Origin: an uncultured Eubacterium sp.
GTDB lineage: Bacteria; Bacillota; Clostridia; Oscillospirales; Acutalibacteraceae
NCBI GenBank assembly: GCA_944380635.1
Contig: CALWID010000022.1
Coordinates: forward strand, 1-38,512
Reading direction: 5' to 3'
Length of the DNA stretch: 38,512 nt
How positions within the stretch are numbered: the stretch's first letter is position 1; each line of letters starts with the position of its first letter. Position numbers and translations under genes: made by a program. Below the pieces are notes generated by a model that ran no database searches, was not told where the DNA came from, and saw nothing but the letters and a program-made list of their open reading frames with translations. Below, one piece after another: positions 14,190 through 21,116 of this stretch.

Positions 14190-15016
14190 ACCAAAACTTT
14201 CTTTCCTACAAATTCTTCAAGACAGCACATAATATTCTCTTCATTAGAACAGATTACGCCGTCGCTCACCGCTTTAAGTTCGGGGCAGGCATTTGCCACC
14301 GCAAAGCCGTATCTTGCCACCTTAAGCAGTTCAATATCGTTTTTACTGTCCCCAACCGCAACAACTTCGCCGACATCAATGCCGCAGAGCCTGCAAAGGT
14401 TTTTAAGGCCTGTACCTTTGTTAACGCCTTTATTCATAATCTCCAAATTATTGCTCATTGAGGTTGTAATTTGCAGATTAGGAAAACAAACATTAATTCT
14501 GTGCCTGCACTCCGCCCTTTCCTGCATATCCCTAAAGAAAACATCAAACATTTCAAGTTCAAGGCCCGGGTGGCGGATAACACTTTCCAAATCATCAATC
14601 GGTTTGCGGCTCCTGCGGATTTCAGGAAGATAATCAGGGTCAATCCTGTAACGCGCAAATCCTCTTTCATTAAATTTTGCGGAATCTACAATCGGAATAC
14701 CTTTAGCGTAAAGTTCAATAAATGTTTTGGCGTTGTTAAGTATTCTGAACACGCCGTATGCCGTTTGCGGCTCAAAATAAGATGAATATATAACTCCTTT
14801 TCCCCGTTTGTAAACAGCCGCACCGTTTGAATAGATTATATAATCAATATACTTGCATTCAAGAAGTTCCTGCGGTATTTCAAAAAAGGTGCGCCCGGTT
14901 GCGATAACGGTTGAAATTCCGTTTTTATAAAGCCTTTTTACGGCATCCAGATTTTCACGGCTGACGCTTGTGCTGTTTGACAGCAGGGTGCCGTCCAAAT
15001 CAGTTGCAATTATCAT
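14186..15016 (-). CDS. Cof-type HAD-IIB hydrolase
   Basis: 276 residues. Motif I is TDLDGTLL (Asp6, Asp8), motif II TVIATGRTF, motif III a Lys in NKGTGLKNLC, and motif IV VVAVGDSKNDIELL. The large C2B cap between motifs II and III places it with Cof/YidA sugar-phosphate and cofactor phosphatases. It is cytosolic. Its start overlaps the end of the second GtrA gene by 17 bases, so it belongs to the same operon. GAGAAAAGCAAATG gives a fair ribosome site. Confidence 0.85.
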   Translation of the reverse strand: MIIATDLDGTLLSNSTSVSRENLDAVKRLYKNGISTVIATGRTFFEIPQELLECKYIDYIIYSNGAAVYKRGKGVIYSSYFEPQTAYGVFRILNNAKTFIELYAKGIPIVDSAKFNERGFARYRIDPDYLPEIRRSRKPIDDLESVIRHPGLELEMFDVFFRDMQERAECRHRINVCFPNLQITTSMSNNLEIMNKGVNKGTGLKNLCRLCGIDVGEVVAVGDSKNDIELLKVARYGFAVANACPELKAVSDGVICSNEENIMCCLEEFVGKKVLV

Positions 15017-15533
15017 TTGCTTTTCTCCTGAAAGAACCCCGCTTTATCTGAATTATATACCGTTCCAGCGGATAAGTCCAGAGAGTGGGGATATTTATTA
15101 TTATAAATTTTGCAATTATTTCCGTTACCGGGTTTGAAATTGAACAGCGAAGCATAAAAGCGCCTGCTGCCGAGCCAAACCACGAACTGAACAAAATATT
15201 AAACACCGCCAGCAGCAGATAAAGGAAAGAACTGTATGCGGGATTCACATTTGAGTGAAAAGTTATTTTTCTGTTCATAAGATAAGCGGCAACATAACCG
15301 GCAGTAGTGGAAATAAGGTAAGAATAAAGATAGCCCTTGTACCGTATGCCGAGGAAAGAAAGAATTTCACTTTCCGGCAGCGGCTGCGAATTAAGCGGGG
15401 CAAACACAAGATACAAAAGCACAAGATAAACAGATATATCAAGCGCGGAAGTTACTATGACCGTAAAATTAAATTTTATAAACTTCCAGAGTTCGCCGTG
15501 CTTTGCCGCAAACAACTTAATGCGCTTGTGCAA
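15000..15533 (-). CDS. GtrA-like membrane protein, paralog 2
   Basis: 177 residues, four membrane helices. GELWKFIKFNFTVIVTSALD is the family's first helix, and LMNRKITFHSN in the middle is its most recognisable loop. GtrA-type proteins are thought to flip or handle polyprenyl-phosphate sugars for cell-envelope glycosylation. This protein is a clear tandem paralog of the upstream gene (shared KFIKF-F, MNRKITF, Y-YPL-R). Aligning the two N-termini (MKQKIKAF and MHKRIKLF) points to a TTG start at 15533, inside the end of the upstream gene; a TTG at 15566 would add 11 residues. AGAGG just ahead supports initiation here. Confidence 0.75.
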   Translation of the reverse strand: MHKRIKLFAAKHGELWKFIKFNFTVIVTSALDISVYLVLLYLVFAPLNSQPLPESEILSFLGIRYKGYLYSYLISTTAGYVAAYLMNRKITFHSNVNPAYSSFLYLLLAVFNILFSSWFGSAAGAFMLRCSISNPVTEIIAKFIIINIPTLWTYPLERYIIQIKRGSFRRKANDNCN

Positions 15534-16041
15534 CAATCCTCTGCTTTTTCTTTCTGTGGATAACAAATCTGTTTAAAGGATAAATCCAAAGGGTGGGTAC
15601 GGTCATAACCACAACTTTAGTGAGCATCTCAACAAACACATTATTATAGCCGCTGTTTGTTACAAGTGTGCCTAAAAACGCGCCGAACCAAGTATTAAAC
15701 GCAATTGTGCAAACCACCATTATTGCATACAGAATTGTTGAAATCACGGGATTTGCGTCCGCCTGAAAAGTTATTTTTCTGTTCATAATATACGCTGCGG
15801 CGTATCCGATTGTGGCGGAAATGGCATATGAATACAGATAGCCCTGATACTCAATTCCAAGGAACGCAAGCACGGGATTATCCGTAACGGGCACTTCGTT
15901 GAGCGACCTGAACACCACATACTGTAAAAACATAAACACCGCAAGTTCCAAAACGGAAGTGCTGATACCGGTAAATGAGAATTTAATAAACTTCCATATT
16001 TCGGAATGTTTATCAACGAACGCTTTTATTTTTTGTTTCAT
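15517..16041 (-). CDS. GtrA-like membrane protein, paralog 1
   Basis: 174 residues, four membrane helices, same family as the gene that follows. HSEIWKFIKFSFTGISTSVL at the N-terminus and IMNRKITFQAD in the middle mark the family; the end (TLWIYPLNRFVIHRKKK) is basic and cytoplasmic. The start ATG at 16041 overlaps the stop of the 66-residue gene upstream by four bases. A role in moving lipid-linked sugars is family knowledge only; no glycosyltransferase partner is next to it. The tandem arrangement suggests a duplication and possibly a heteromeric complex. Confidence 0.8.
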   Translation of the reverse strand: MKQKIKAFVDKHSEIWKFIKFSFTGISTSVLELAVFMFLQYVVFRSLNEVPVTDNPVLAFLGIEYQGYLYSYAISATIGYAAAYIMNRKITFQADANPVISTILYAIMVVCTIAFNTWFGAFLGTLVTNSGYNNVFVEMLTKVVVMTVPTLWIYPLNRFVIHRKKKQRIVAQAH

Positions 16042-16238
16042 GCGTTATTACCCTTTCTTCTGCTCAGAACAGGTGTGATTTTAGAAATTATTGCCGCCGC
16101 GCCGGCGAAAACAAGCACTGCGCCTGATAGATTCCATATCAGATCCTCCGGAAAATTATGAACAAAAAGTACAGCGCCGCCGGCGATACTGAGCGCAGCA
16201 AGCAAAATACAAAATACATTATTTAAAATTCTTTTCAT
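16038..16238 (-). CDS. Small two-helix membrane protein
   Basis: 66 residues with two hydrophobic helices (about 8-28 and 35-54) and a basic C-terminus (SRRKGNNA). I do not recognise a family. AAGGAAATCAAAT precedes ATG at 16238, so it is expressed, and it is the first gene of the GtrA-GtrA-HAD-MBL operon, overlapping the next gene by four bases. Its position suggests a membrane partner of the GtrA proteins. Confidence 0.7.
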   Translation of the reverse strand: MKRILNNVFCILLAALSIAGGAVLFVHNFPEDLIWNLSGAVLVFAGAAAIISKITPVLSRRKGNNA

Positions 16239-16286
16239 ATTTGATTTCCTTTCTTATTTAATTTATATATATATTTTGAAATATTT

Positions 16287-16315
16287 ATATAAAGAAACAA
16301 TTTGCAAAATGTCAA
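16287..16315 (-). promoter_or_regulatory. Promoter of the GtrA operon
   Basis: Reverse strand TTGACA (16315-16310), 17 bases, TTATAT (16292-16287); about 50 bases to the first start codon. Confidence 0.6.
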
Positions 16316-16378
16316 AAATAAGAAAGATTTTTCGGCGAATATTAAATTTCTGTCAATTTCGTCAAATTTAAGTAAAAC

Positions 16379-16408
16379 TAAAAAAGACCGCCCGGCAGGG
16401 GCGGTCTT
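16379..16408 (-). terminator. Terminator of the sortase-LCP-transketolase operon
   Basis: On the reverse strand AAGACCGCCCC and GGGCGGTCTT form a GC-rich stem followed by TTTAG, just after the stop at 16421. Confidence 0.85.
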
Positions 16409-16420
16409 AGAACAAGTATT

Positions 16421-17362
16421 TTATTTTACAAATTCTTTTGCTACCTTAATGATATTTTCCGCTGAAAGGCCAAACTGCTTTAACAAATCCTTTGCAGGGC
16501 CGCTGTGGCCGAAAACATCGTTAACGCCTATACGCTTAACCGGAACAGGACATTCGGCGCTTAGAGCGGCGCACACTGCCTCTCCGAGGCCGCCGATAAC
16601 ATTATGCTCCTCAACAGTAATAACTCTGCCTGTTTTCTTTGCGGATGCAACAACAAGATCTTTATCAAGCGGTTTAATAGTTGCCATATTGATTATTTCC
16701 GCGCTGATACCGCAGTTTTCAAGTTCTTTTCCGGCTTCTATAGCCTCGGCAACCATAAGTCCGTTAGCAATAATAGTTACATCTGCGCCCTCTTTTATAA
16801 GTTCGCCTTTACCGATTTCAAATTTATAATCTTCGCCGTGGAAAACGGGGACTGCGAGCCTGCCGAATCTTAAATAAACGGGGCCCTCGTAAGAATAAGC
16901 GGCTTTTACTGCCTGTTTTGCCTCAACATCATCTGCCGGGCATATAACCACCATACCGGGAATAGAGCGCATAAGCGCAAAATCTTCGCAGCACTGGTGG
17001 GACGCTCCGTCCTCGCCTACTGATATTCCGGCGTGAGTTGCGCCAATCTTAACATTAAGATGAGGATAGCCGATTGAGTTTCTAATCTGTTCAAACGCTC
17101 TGCCTGCCGCAAACATTGCAAAACTTGAGGCAAACGGAACAAAGCCCATTGTGCTTAATCCGGCGGCTACGCACATCATATTTGACTCCGCGATACCGCA
17201 GTTTATATGGCGCTCAGGGAATGCCTTTTTAAATATGGCGGTTTTGGTTGCGGCGGAAAGATCCGCGTCAAGCACAACGATATTATCCGCGCCGTTTTCA
17301 GCAAGTTCTTTAAGAGCATTGCCGTAACTCTCACGGGTTGCAATACATTTTACATCTGCCAT
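16421..17362 (-). CDS. Transketolase, C-terminal subunit
   Basis: 313 residues. This is the second half of transketolase as a separate gene, as usual in Clostridia and archaea. It carries the pyrimidine-binding domain (NIVVLDADLSAATKTAIFKK, FPERHINCGIAESNMMCVAA, GATHAGISVGEDGASHQCCE) and the C-terminal domain (VYLRFGRLAVPV, TVEEHNVIGGLG). With the N-terminal subunit it moves two-carbon ketol units between sugar phosphates in the pentose phosphate pathway. The ATG at 17362 is chosen because GGAGG lies 7 bases upstream; a GTG at 17368 is possible. It starts immediately after the N-terminal subunit stops, so the two are made together. Confidence 0.93.
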   Translation of the reverse strand: MADVKCIATRESYGNALKELAENGADNIVVLDADLSAATKTAIFKKAFPERHINCGIAESNMMCVAAGLSTMGFVPFASSFAMFAAGRAFEQIRNSIGYPHLNVKIGATHAGISVGEDGASHQCCEDFALMRSIPGMVVICPADDVEAKQAVKAAYSYEGPVYLRFGRLAVPVFHGEDYKFEIGKGELIKEGADVTIIANGLMVAEAIEAGKELENCGISAEIINMATIKPLDKDLVVASAKKTGRVITVEEHNVIGGLGEAVCAALSAECPVPVKRIGVNDVFGHSGPAKDLLKQFGLSAENIIKVAKEFVK

Positions 17363-17364
17363 AA

Positions 17365-18207
17365 TCACGCCTCCAATTCTGCAAGTTTTTCATCAAGTTC
17401 TTTAACGGCAATCTCATATTCCTGCTGATTCGGCGCCTTTCCGTGCCAGTCAACAGCATTTTCCATATAAGAAACGCCAAGGCCTTTAACAGTTTTCATA
17501 ACTATTGCAAACGGCTTTGTGCTTTTTTCAAAAGCGTTAAACGCTTTTTCAAGGTCATCAAAATCGTTGCCGTTAACAACGATGCAGTCAAATCCGAAAG
17601 CGCGCACTTTATCATCAATAGGCTCAGCGCTCATAACATCCTCACAGGCGCCGTCTATCTGAAGTCCGTTAACATCAATGATAACGCAAAGATTATCAAG
17701 TTTATACTGAGAAGCAAACATCATTGCCTCCCAAACCTGACCTTCTTCTATTTCTCCGTCGCCGAGAAGTGTGTATATTTTAATATCATTTTTACCGAGC
17801 ATTTTAGCGCCCTTTGCCATTCCGCACGCGGCGCTTATTCCCTGGCCGAGCGAGCCGGTGCTCATATCAATACCGGGGACGGTATTCATATTCGGGTGGC
17901 CCTGAAGATAAGAATCAATGTGGCGCAGAGTTTTTAAATCCTCCACCGGGAAAAAGCCTTTATAAGCAAGCGCGCTGTATAAAGCGGGCGCGGCATGGCC
18001 TTTGGAAAGGACAAATCTGTCCCTATCCGGGTCGCGGGGATTTTTAACATCATATTTCATCTGCCTGCCGTAAAGATAGGCAATTACATCTGCGGCGGAA
18101 AGGCTGCCGCCCGGGTGGCCCGCCTTGGCATTATAAGTACTTTCAATTATGCCGAGCCTTATTTGAGCGGCATAGATTTCAAGTTCTCTTTTTTCTTCAC
18201 TGTTCAT
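17365..18207 (-). CDS. Transketolase, N-terminal subunit
   Basis: 280 residues, holding the thiamine pyrophosphate-binding half: KAGHPGGSLSAADVIAYLYG near residue 27, FVLSKGHAAPALYSAL, STGSLGQGISAACGMA, and the cofactor motif LGDGEIEEGQVWEAMMFASQ followed by DNLCVIIDVNGLQIDG. It forms the active enzyme with the C-terminal subunit encoded downstream. AAAGGAG 6-7 bases before ATG supports the start. It is only 17 bases downstream of the LCP gene, so the transketolase is tied to the cell-wall operon. Its cofactor demand fits the riboswitch-controlled thiamine uptake gene elsewhere in the window. Confidence 0.95.
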   Translation of the reverse strand: MNSEEKRELEIYAAQIRLGIIESTYNAKAGHPGGSLSAADVIAYLYGRQMKYDVKNPRDPDRDRFVLSKGHAAPALYSALAYKGFFPVEDLKTLRHIDSYLQGHPNMNTVPGIDMSTGSLGQGISAACGMAKGAKMLGKNDIKIYTLLGDGEIEEGQVWEAMMFASQYKLDNLCVIIDVNGLQIDGACEDVMSAEPIDDKVRAFGFDCIVVNGNDFDDLEKAFNAFEKSTKPFAIVMKTVKGLGVSYMENAVDWHGKAPNQQEYEIAVKELDEKLAELEA

Positions 18208-18224
18208 TGCTTGCTCCTTTAGAA

Positions 18225-19484
18225 TTATTTAACCTGCTCATAAAAGCAGTTTACAACAACTTCCATAACCGAATCCTCATCAAGATAATATTCGGCAAAA
18301 ACATCTTCCGTTGCGGAATCTGACGCCCGCATTTCACCATCCAAAGTATACTGCGTAAAGCCTGAAACGCCGTGGGACAGCGCAACCGTTGCAAGATAAG
18401 TAACTTCGCTGAGTGAAATATTTGTTTGGCTGTATTCGGAAGCCGTATTATACAAATCTGATATAACGGAAAAATCACTTGTTACAGCATTTCTGAGTTG
18501 CTCAACATACGCCTTGATATACTGAGTTTGGCGCTCCGTTCTGTTTAACGAGGCTTCTATATTATCCATATCTCTGTGGCGCACATATGTCTCCGCAAAA
18601 TCGCCCTGAATTGTAACAGTATCGCCCTTATAAACGCCGTCCTCAGGGAAATCATAAAGAGAAGTTACCGTAACGCCGCCTACGGCGTCATTAAGCGGAG
18701 CGATACCGCTGAGGTCAAGCGCAAAATATTTTTCAACAGGCACATTGCCTAAAATTCGGCTTATAGCGGTAGTAACATTCTCACAGGAAGAAGTACCGCC
18801 GTCCCCATAAGCATAAGCAAGGCAAAGCTGCATATTCTCCGTTCTTACAAATTCACCGCCGACTGTATACAGGTCAATATCAACCATTGTATCACGCGGT
18901 ATGGTGATAACACTGACCTCGCCGGTATTAGTATCAATAACGCCAACAATATCAGTATCCGCCTGGCCGGAATTGCCTATAACAGTATCAGCGTCCGGCG
19001 TAATGCTTTCACGGTCTACGCCTATAAAAGCAAAGGCAACTTTATTGCGGTCATACACATAAGTGTGGCCGTTATATATGATAGTTTCCTCATACTTCGG
19101 ATTTGCCGGCTCAACAACAAGTGAATTATGCCCTTTTTCTCTTAAATAAAGATAGGTGCCGCCGATAATTGCAACCGCCGCGAATATTATGGCAAGAATA
19201 ACAATAAAAATCCTTACTATAAGCGGAAGTTTATGCTTTTTTCTGTGATGGTGCCTATGGTGGGAATGATGATGGTGGTGATGATGGCTGCCTGAACTAT
19301 GCTCGGAAGAATGGTGATGATGATGCTCCTGAGTGAGCAAAAAATCACTGCTTCCGGAATTTTCAGGCTCTTTGCCTGCCGATGCATCATTAGTGTTTTC
19401 CTGTTTTGCCGCGCTTTCGCTCTCCTGAGGGAAGAGAAAATTTCCGTCGGCAGAATCTAAATTAGGGTCAATTGGTCTTTTCAT
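18225..19484 (-). CDS. LytR-CpsA-Psr (LCP) family protein with a His-rich cytoplasmic arm
   Basis: 419 residues. LCP enzymes attach anionic glycopolymers from lipid carriers to peptidoglycan outside the cell. One membrane helix is at about 87-109. The extracellular LCP domain includes ADTDIVGVIDTNTGEVSVI, TIPRDTMVDID, and YFALDLSGIAPLNDAVGGV; DTD, the Arg of IPRDT and the later VRHRDMDNIEASLNRTERQ supply the pyrophosphate- and metal-binding residues. The ~85-residue cytoplasmic N-terminus is unusual: residues 54-84 contain 19 histidines in runs of up to seven. Such a stretch could bind zinc, nickel or copper. The start overlaps the sortase gene by 17 bases. The operon order is sortase, LCP, transketolase N and C. 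Confidence 0.88.
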   Translation of the reverse strand: MKRPIDPNLDSADGNFLFPQESESAAKQENTNDASAGKEPENSGSSDFLLTQEHHHHHSSEHSSGSHHHHHHHSHHRHHHRKKHKLPLIVRIFIVILAIIFAAVAIIGGTYLYLREKGHNSLVVEPANPKYEETIIYNGHTYVYDRNKVAFAFIGVDRESITPDADTVIGNSGQADTDIVGVIDTNTGEVSVITIPRDTMVDIDLYTVGGEFVRTENMQLCLAYAYGDGGTSSCENVTTAISRILGNVPVEKYFALDLSGIAPLNDAVGGVTVTSLYDFPEDGVYKGDTVTIQGDFAETYVRHRDMDNIEASLNRTERQTQYIKAYVEQLRNAVTSDFSVISDLYNTASEYSQTNISLSEVTYLATVALSHGVSGFTQYTLDGEMRASDSATEDVFAEYYLDEDSVMEVVVNCFYEQVK

Positions 19485-20301
19485 CTTTTACTAACACTCC
19501 GCAAACAAGATACCTGTTGCTTTTTTGATTTGTAATACAAGTTGAAAGCACTACTATCTTGCTGTTTTCATCAATTGGAACATCAAGTTCTGTTCTTACA
19601 TTTTTAAGAGCGGAACTCGGATTTGTAATAGTTTCCTGAAAATTAGCCAAATCCTGAGGAACGGCAAAATTAAAGGAATTCATAATATGCCTGTCGTCAT
19701 ACTTAAAGGCGGAAATTACCTGATAAGTAAGTTTCCTTTGCGGCATATAAATATAGAAATATTCGTGTGAATTAAAAAATTCTTCATCCTCAAACTTATG
19801 CAAAGAGGTAAACATAGTTTCTTTATACCCGTTATGGCCGTAAATCACCGTTATCGGGTCTGAAAAATCCTTGCTGTTTACGCCCTGAGTATAAATGGCG
19901 CCGCTTGCAAGCCAAGATTTATCATAAGCGCTGTGGCGCAGATAAAAATCATCGTCATTCTGGCTTTGCACTATAGGATAATCCACATCAGTATCATCAA
20001 TTTTTATCCAGGCATAGATATCTTCATTACCCTGCTGAAGAGAAGCAAAATCAACCGGATTATCGGCAAGAGCACCGCTTTGAGAAGAAGTTGTATCAGG
20101 GGTTGTAACCAACTCTGATTCATTTTGCGCCATAATGGAATTATAAATATAAATTCCTATATAAACACAAGCGCATACGAATATGATGATTGCAAGAATA
20201 AGAAGAATTATTCTTTTTTTATCTTTCTTTTTATCGTTATTTTCTATATTTTCCGCGCTTTTTTCAATATTTTCTTTATTTTTGTTGTTATTTTCATTCA
20301 T
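19468..20301 (-). CDS. srtB: Class B sortase
   Basis: 277 residues. A polar, Lys/Asn-rich cytoplasmic stretch is followed by a membrane helix at about 31-54 and an extracellular sortase domain. The catalytic triad is His156 in VIYGHNG, Cys255 in VVLSTCIT and Arg263 in SNRYLVCG. The DDFYLRHSAYDKSWLASGAI region and helix insertion before the Cys are typical of class B. Sortases cleave a sorting signal and link the protein to the wall. Class B enzymes in Clostridia such as that of C. difficile accept (S/N/P)PxTG motifs, and the neighbouring secreted protein ends in SPDTG. The ATG at 20301 is preferred over GTG at 20310. It is the first gene of an operon with LCP and transketolase. Confidence 0.9.
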   Translation of the reverse strand: MNENNNKNKENIEKSAENIENNDKKKDKKRIILLILAIIIFVCACVYIGIYIYNSIMAQNESELVTTPDTTSSQSGALADNPVDFASLQQGNEDIYAWIKIDDTDVDYPIVQSQNDDDFYLRHSAYDKSWLASGAIYTQGVNSKDFSDPITVIYGHNGYKETMFTSLHKFEDEEFFNSHEYFYIYMPQRKLTYQVISAFKYDDRHIMNSFNFAVPQDLANFQETITNPSSALKNVRTELDVPIDENSKIVVLSTCITNQKSNRYLVCGVLVKDEKTN

Positions 20302-20322
20302 TAAAAACACCGCAATCTAAAA

Positions 20323-20351
20323 ATAATAACCAAAAATACAGTTCATTACAA
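20323..20351 (-). promoter_or_regulatory. Promoter of the sortase operon
   Basis: Reverse strand TTGTAA (20351-20346), 17 bases, TATTAT (20328-20323). It sits just behind the terminator of the substrate gene, so the two are transcribed separately. Confidence 0.55.
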
Positions 20352-20365
20352 GAGTCTTTTACATT

Positions 20366-20394
20366 AAAAAAACCTGCTCGCATAGGAACAGGTT
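20366..20394 (-). terminator. Terminator of the SPDTG-protein gene
   Basis: On the reverse strand AACCTG and CAGGTT form the outer stem with a short inner helix, followed by TTTTTAAT. Confidence 0.75.
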
Positions 20395-20416
20395 TTAAAA
20401 ATTCAATTAATTTGGA

Positions 20417-20980
20417 TTATTCAGCATCTTTCTTTTTGGAGAGAGCAAGAATTGCAGCACCTGCACCTGCTGCGCAAACCGCTGCCGCCGCTACTGAAAC
20501 GCCGGTATCCGGTGAAGTTGCAGAATCATCCTTATTAACAGTAGTTGTTTCGCCTGAAGTTGCGCCGGTTGTGCCCTCAGTTTCAGCAAGAGCATTTACG
20601 GTATAACCGTCCGGATACTCAAAAGCATCCCAATCAAGAATCTCTATTACAAGAGTATTGCCTTCCTGGCTTACAACACTGCAAACAGCACTGGCATCGC
20701 TGAGAGCAATTGCGTTACCGTTTTTATCAATAAGATTCCAACCGCTGAGTTTAGCAGTGCCTGAATAAGTGAATACAAGTTGGTTTGAGCCTGCGCTTAC
20801 CTGAGCACCCTTAACCTGAGTTGTTGCCTTGCCATTCAATAGCGGGTCATTAGCGGAGTGCATAAGCGCTACACCCTGAGGGCTGTAAACATTAATTGCA
20901 GCCGAAGCGGGAACAGCGAAAGCAGCGCATACTGAAACCGCCGCGATTACGGAAATCAGAACTGAAAGAAACTTTTTCAT
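20417..20980 (-). CDS. Secreted protein with SPDTG cell-wall sorting signal (likely sortase B substrate)
   Basis: 187 residues. A signal peptide (KKFLSVLISVIAAVSVCAAF, cleavage near ASA-A at about 27) precedes a ~100-residue beta-rich domain (NQLVFTYSGTAKLSGWNLID, NTLVIEILDWDAFEYPDGY). Then comes a Thr/Glu/Gly-rich linker and a C-terminal sorting signal: SPDTG at 156-160, an Ala-rich hydrophobic segment and the tail KKKDAE. This is the classical order of an anchored surface protein, next to the sortase gene on the same strand. The domain itself I do not recognise; it may be adhesive or bind a ligand. The start is ATG 20980 with GAGGTG 7 bases upstream (a GTG at 20989 is less likely). It has its own consensus-like promoter. 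Confidence 0.85.
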   Translation of the reverse strand: MKKFLSVLISVIAAVSVCAAFAVPASAAINVYSPQGVALMHSANDPLLNGKATTQVKGAQVSAGSNQLVFTYSGTAKLSGWNLIDKNGNAIALSDASAVCSVVSQEGNTLVIEILDWDAFEYPDGYTVNALAETEGTTGATSGETTTVNKDDSATSPDTGVSVAAAAVCAAGAGAAILALSKKKDAE

Positions 20981-21036
20981 AATAAACACCTCATTAAATT
21001 GATATAGTTAAACCACTTTTAATATAATACGATTGA

Positions 21037-21065
21037 ATTATACCATTTAAGTTTAAATTTGTAAA
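21037..21065 (-). promoter_or_regulatory. Promoter of the SPDTG-protein gene
   Basis: Reverse strand TTTACA (21065-21060), 17 bases, TATAAT (21042-21037), leaving a leader of about 50 bases. Confidence 0.75.
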
Positions 21066-21116
21066 GGGTTTTGAAGAAAAATATTTTACAAATTTGTTAC
21101 ATTTTTTTGTTACAAA

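Noticed and set aside
16302-16829. Forward frame of 175 residues opposite the transketolase C-subunit
   Set aside because: Antisense of a well-supported enzyme and a terminator; no independent coding signal.
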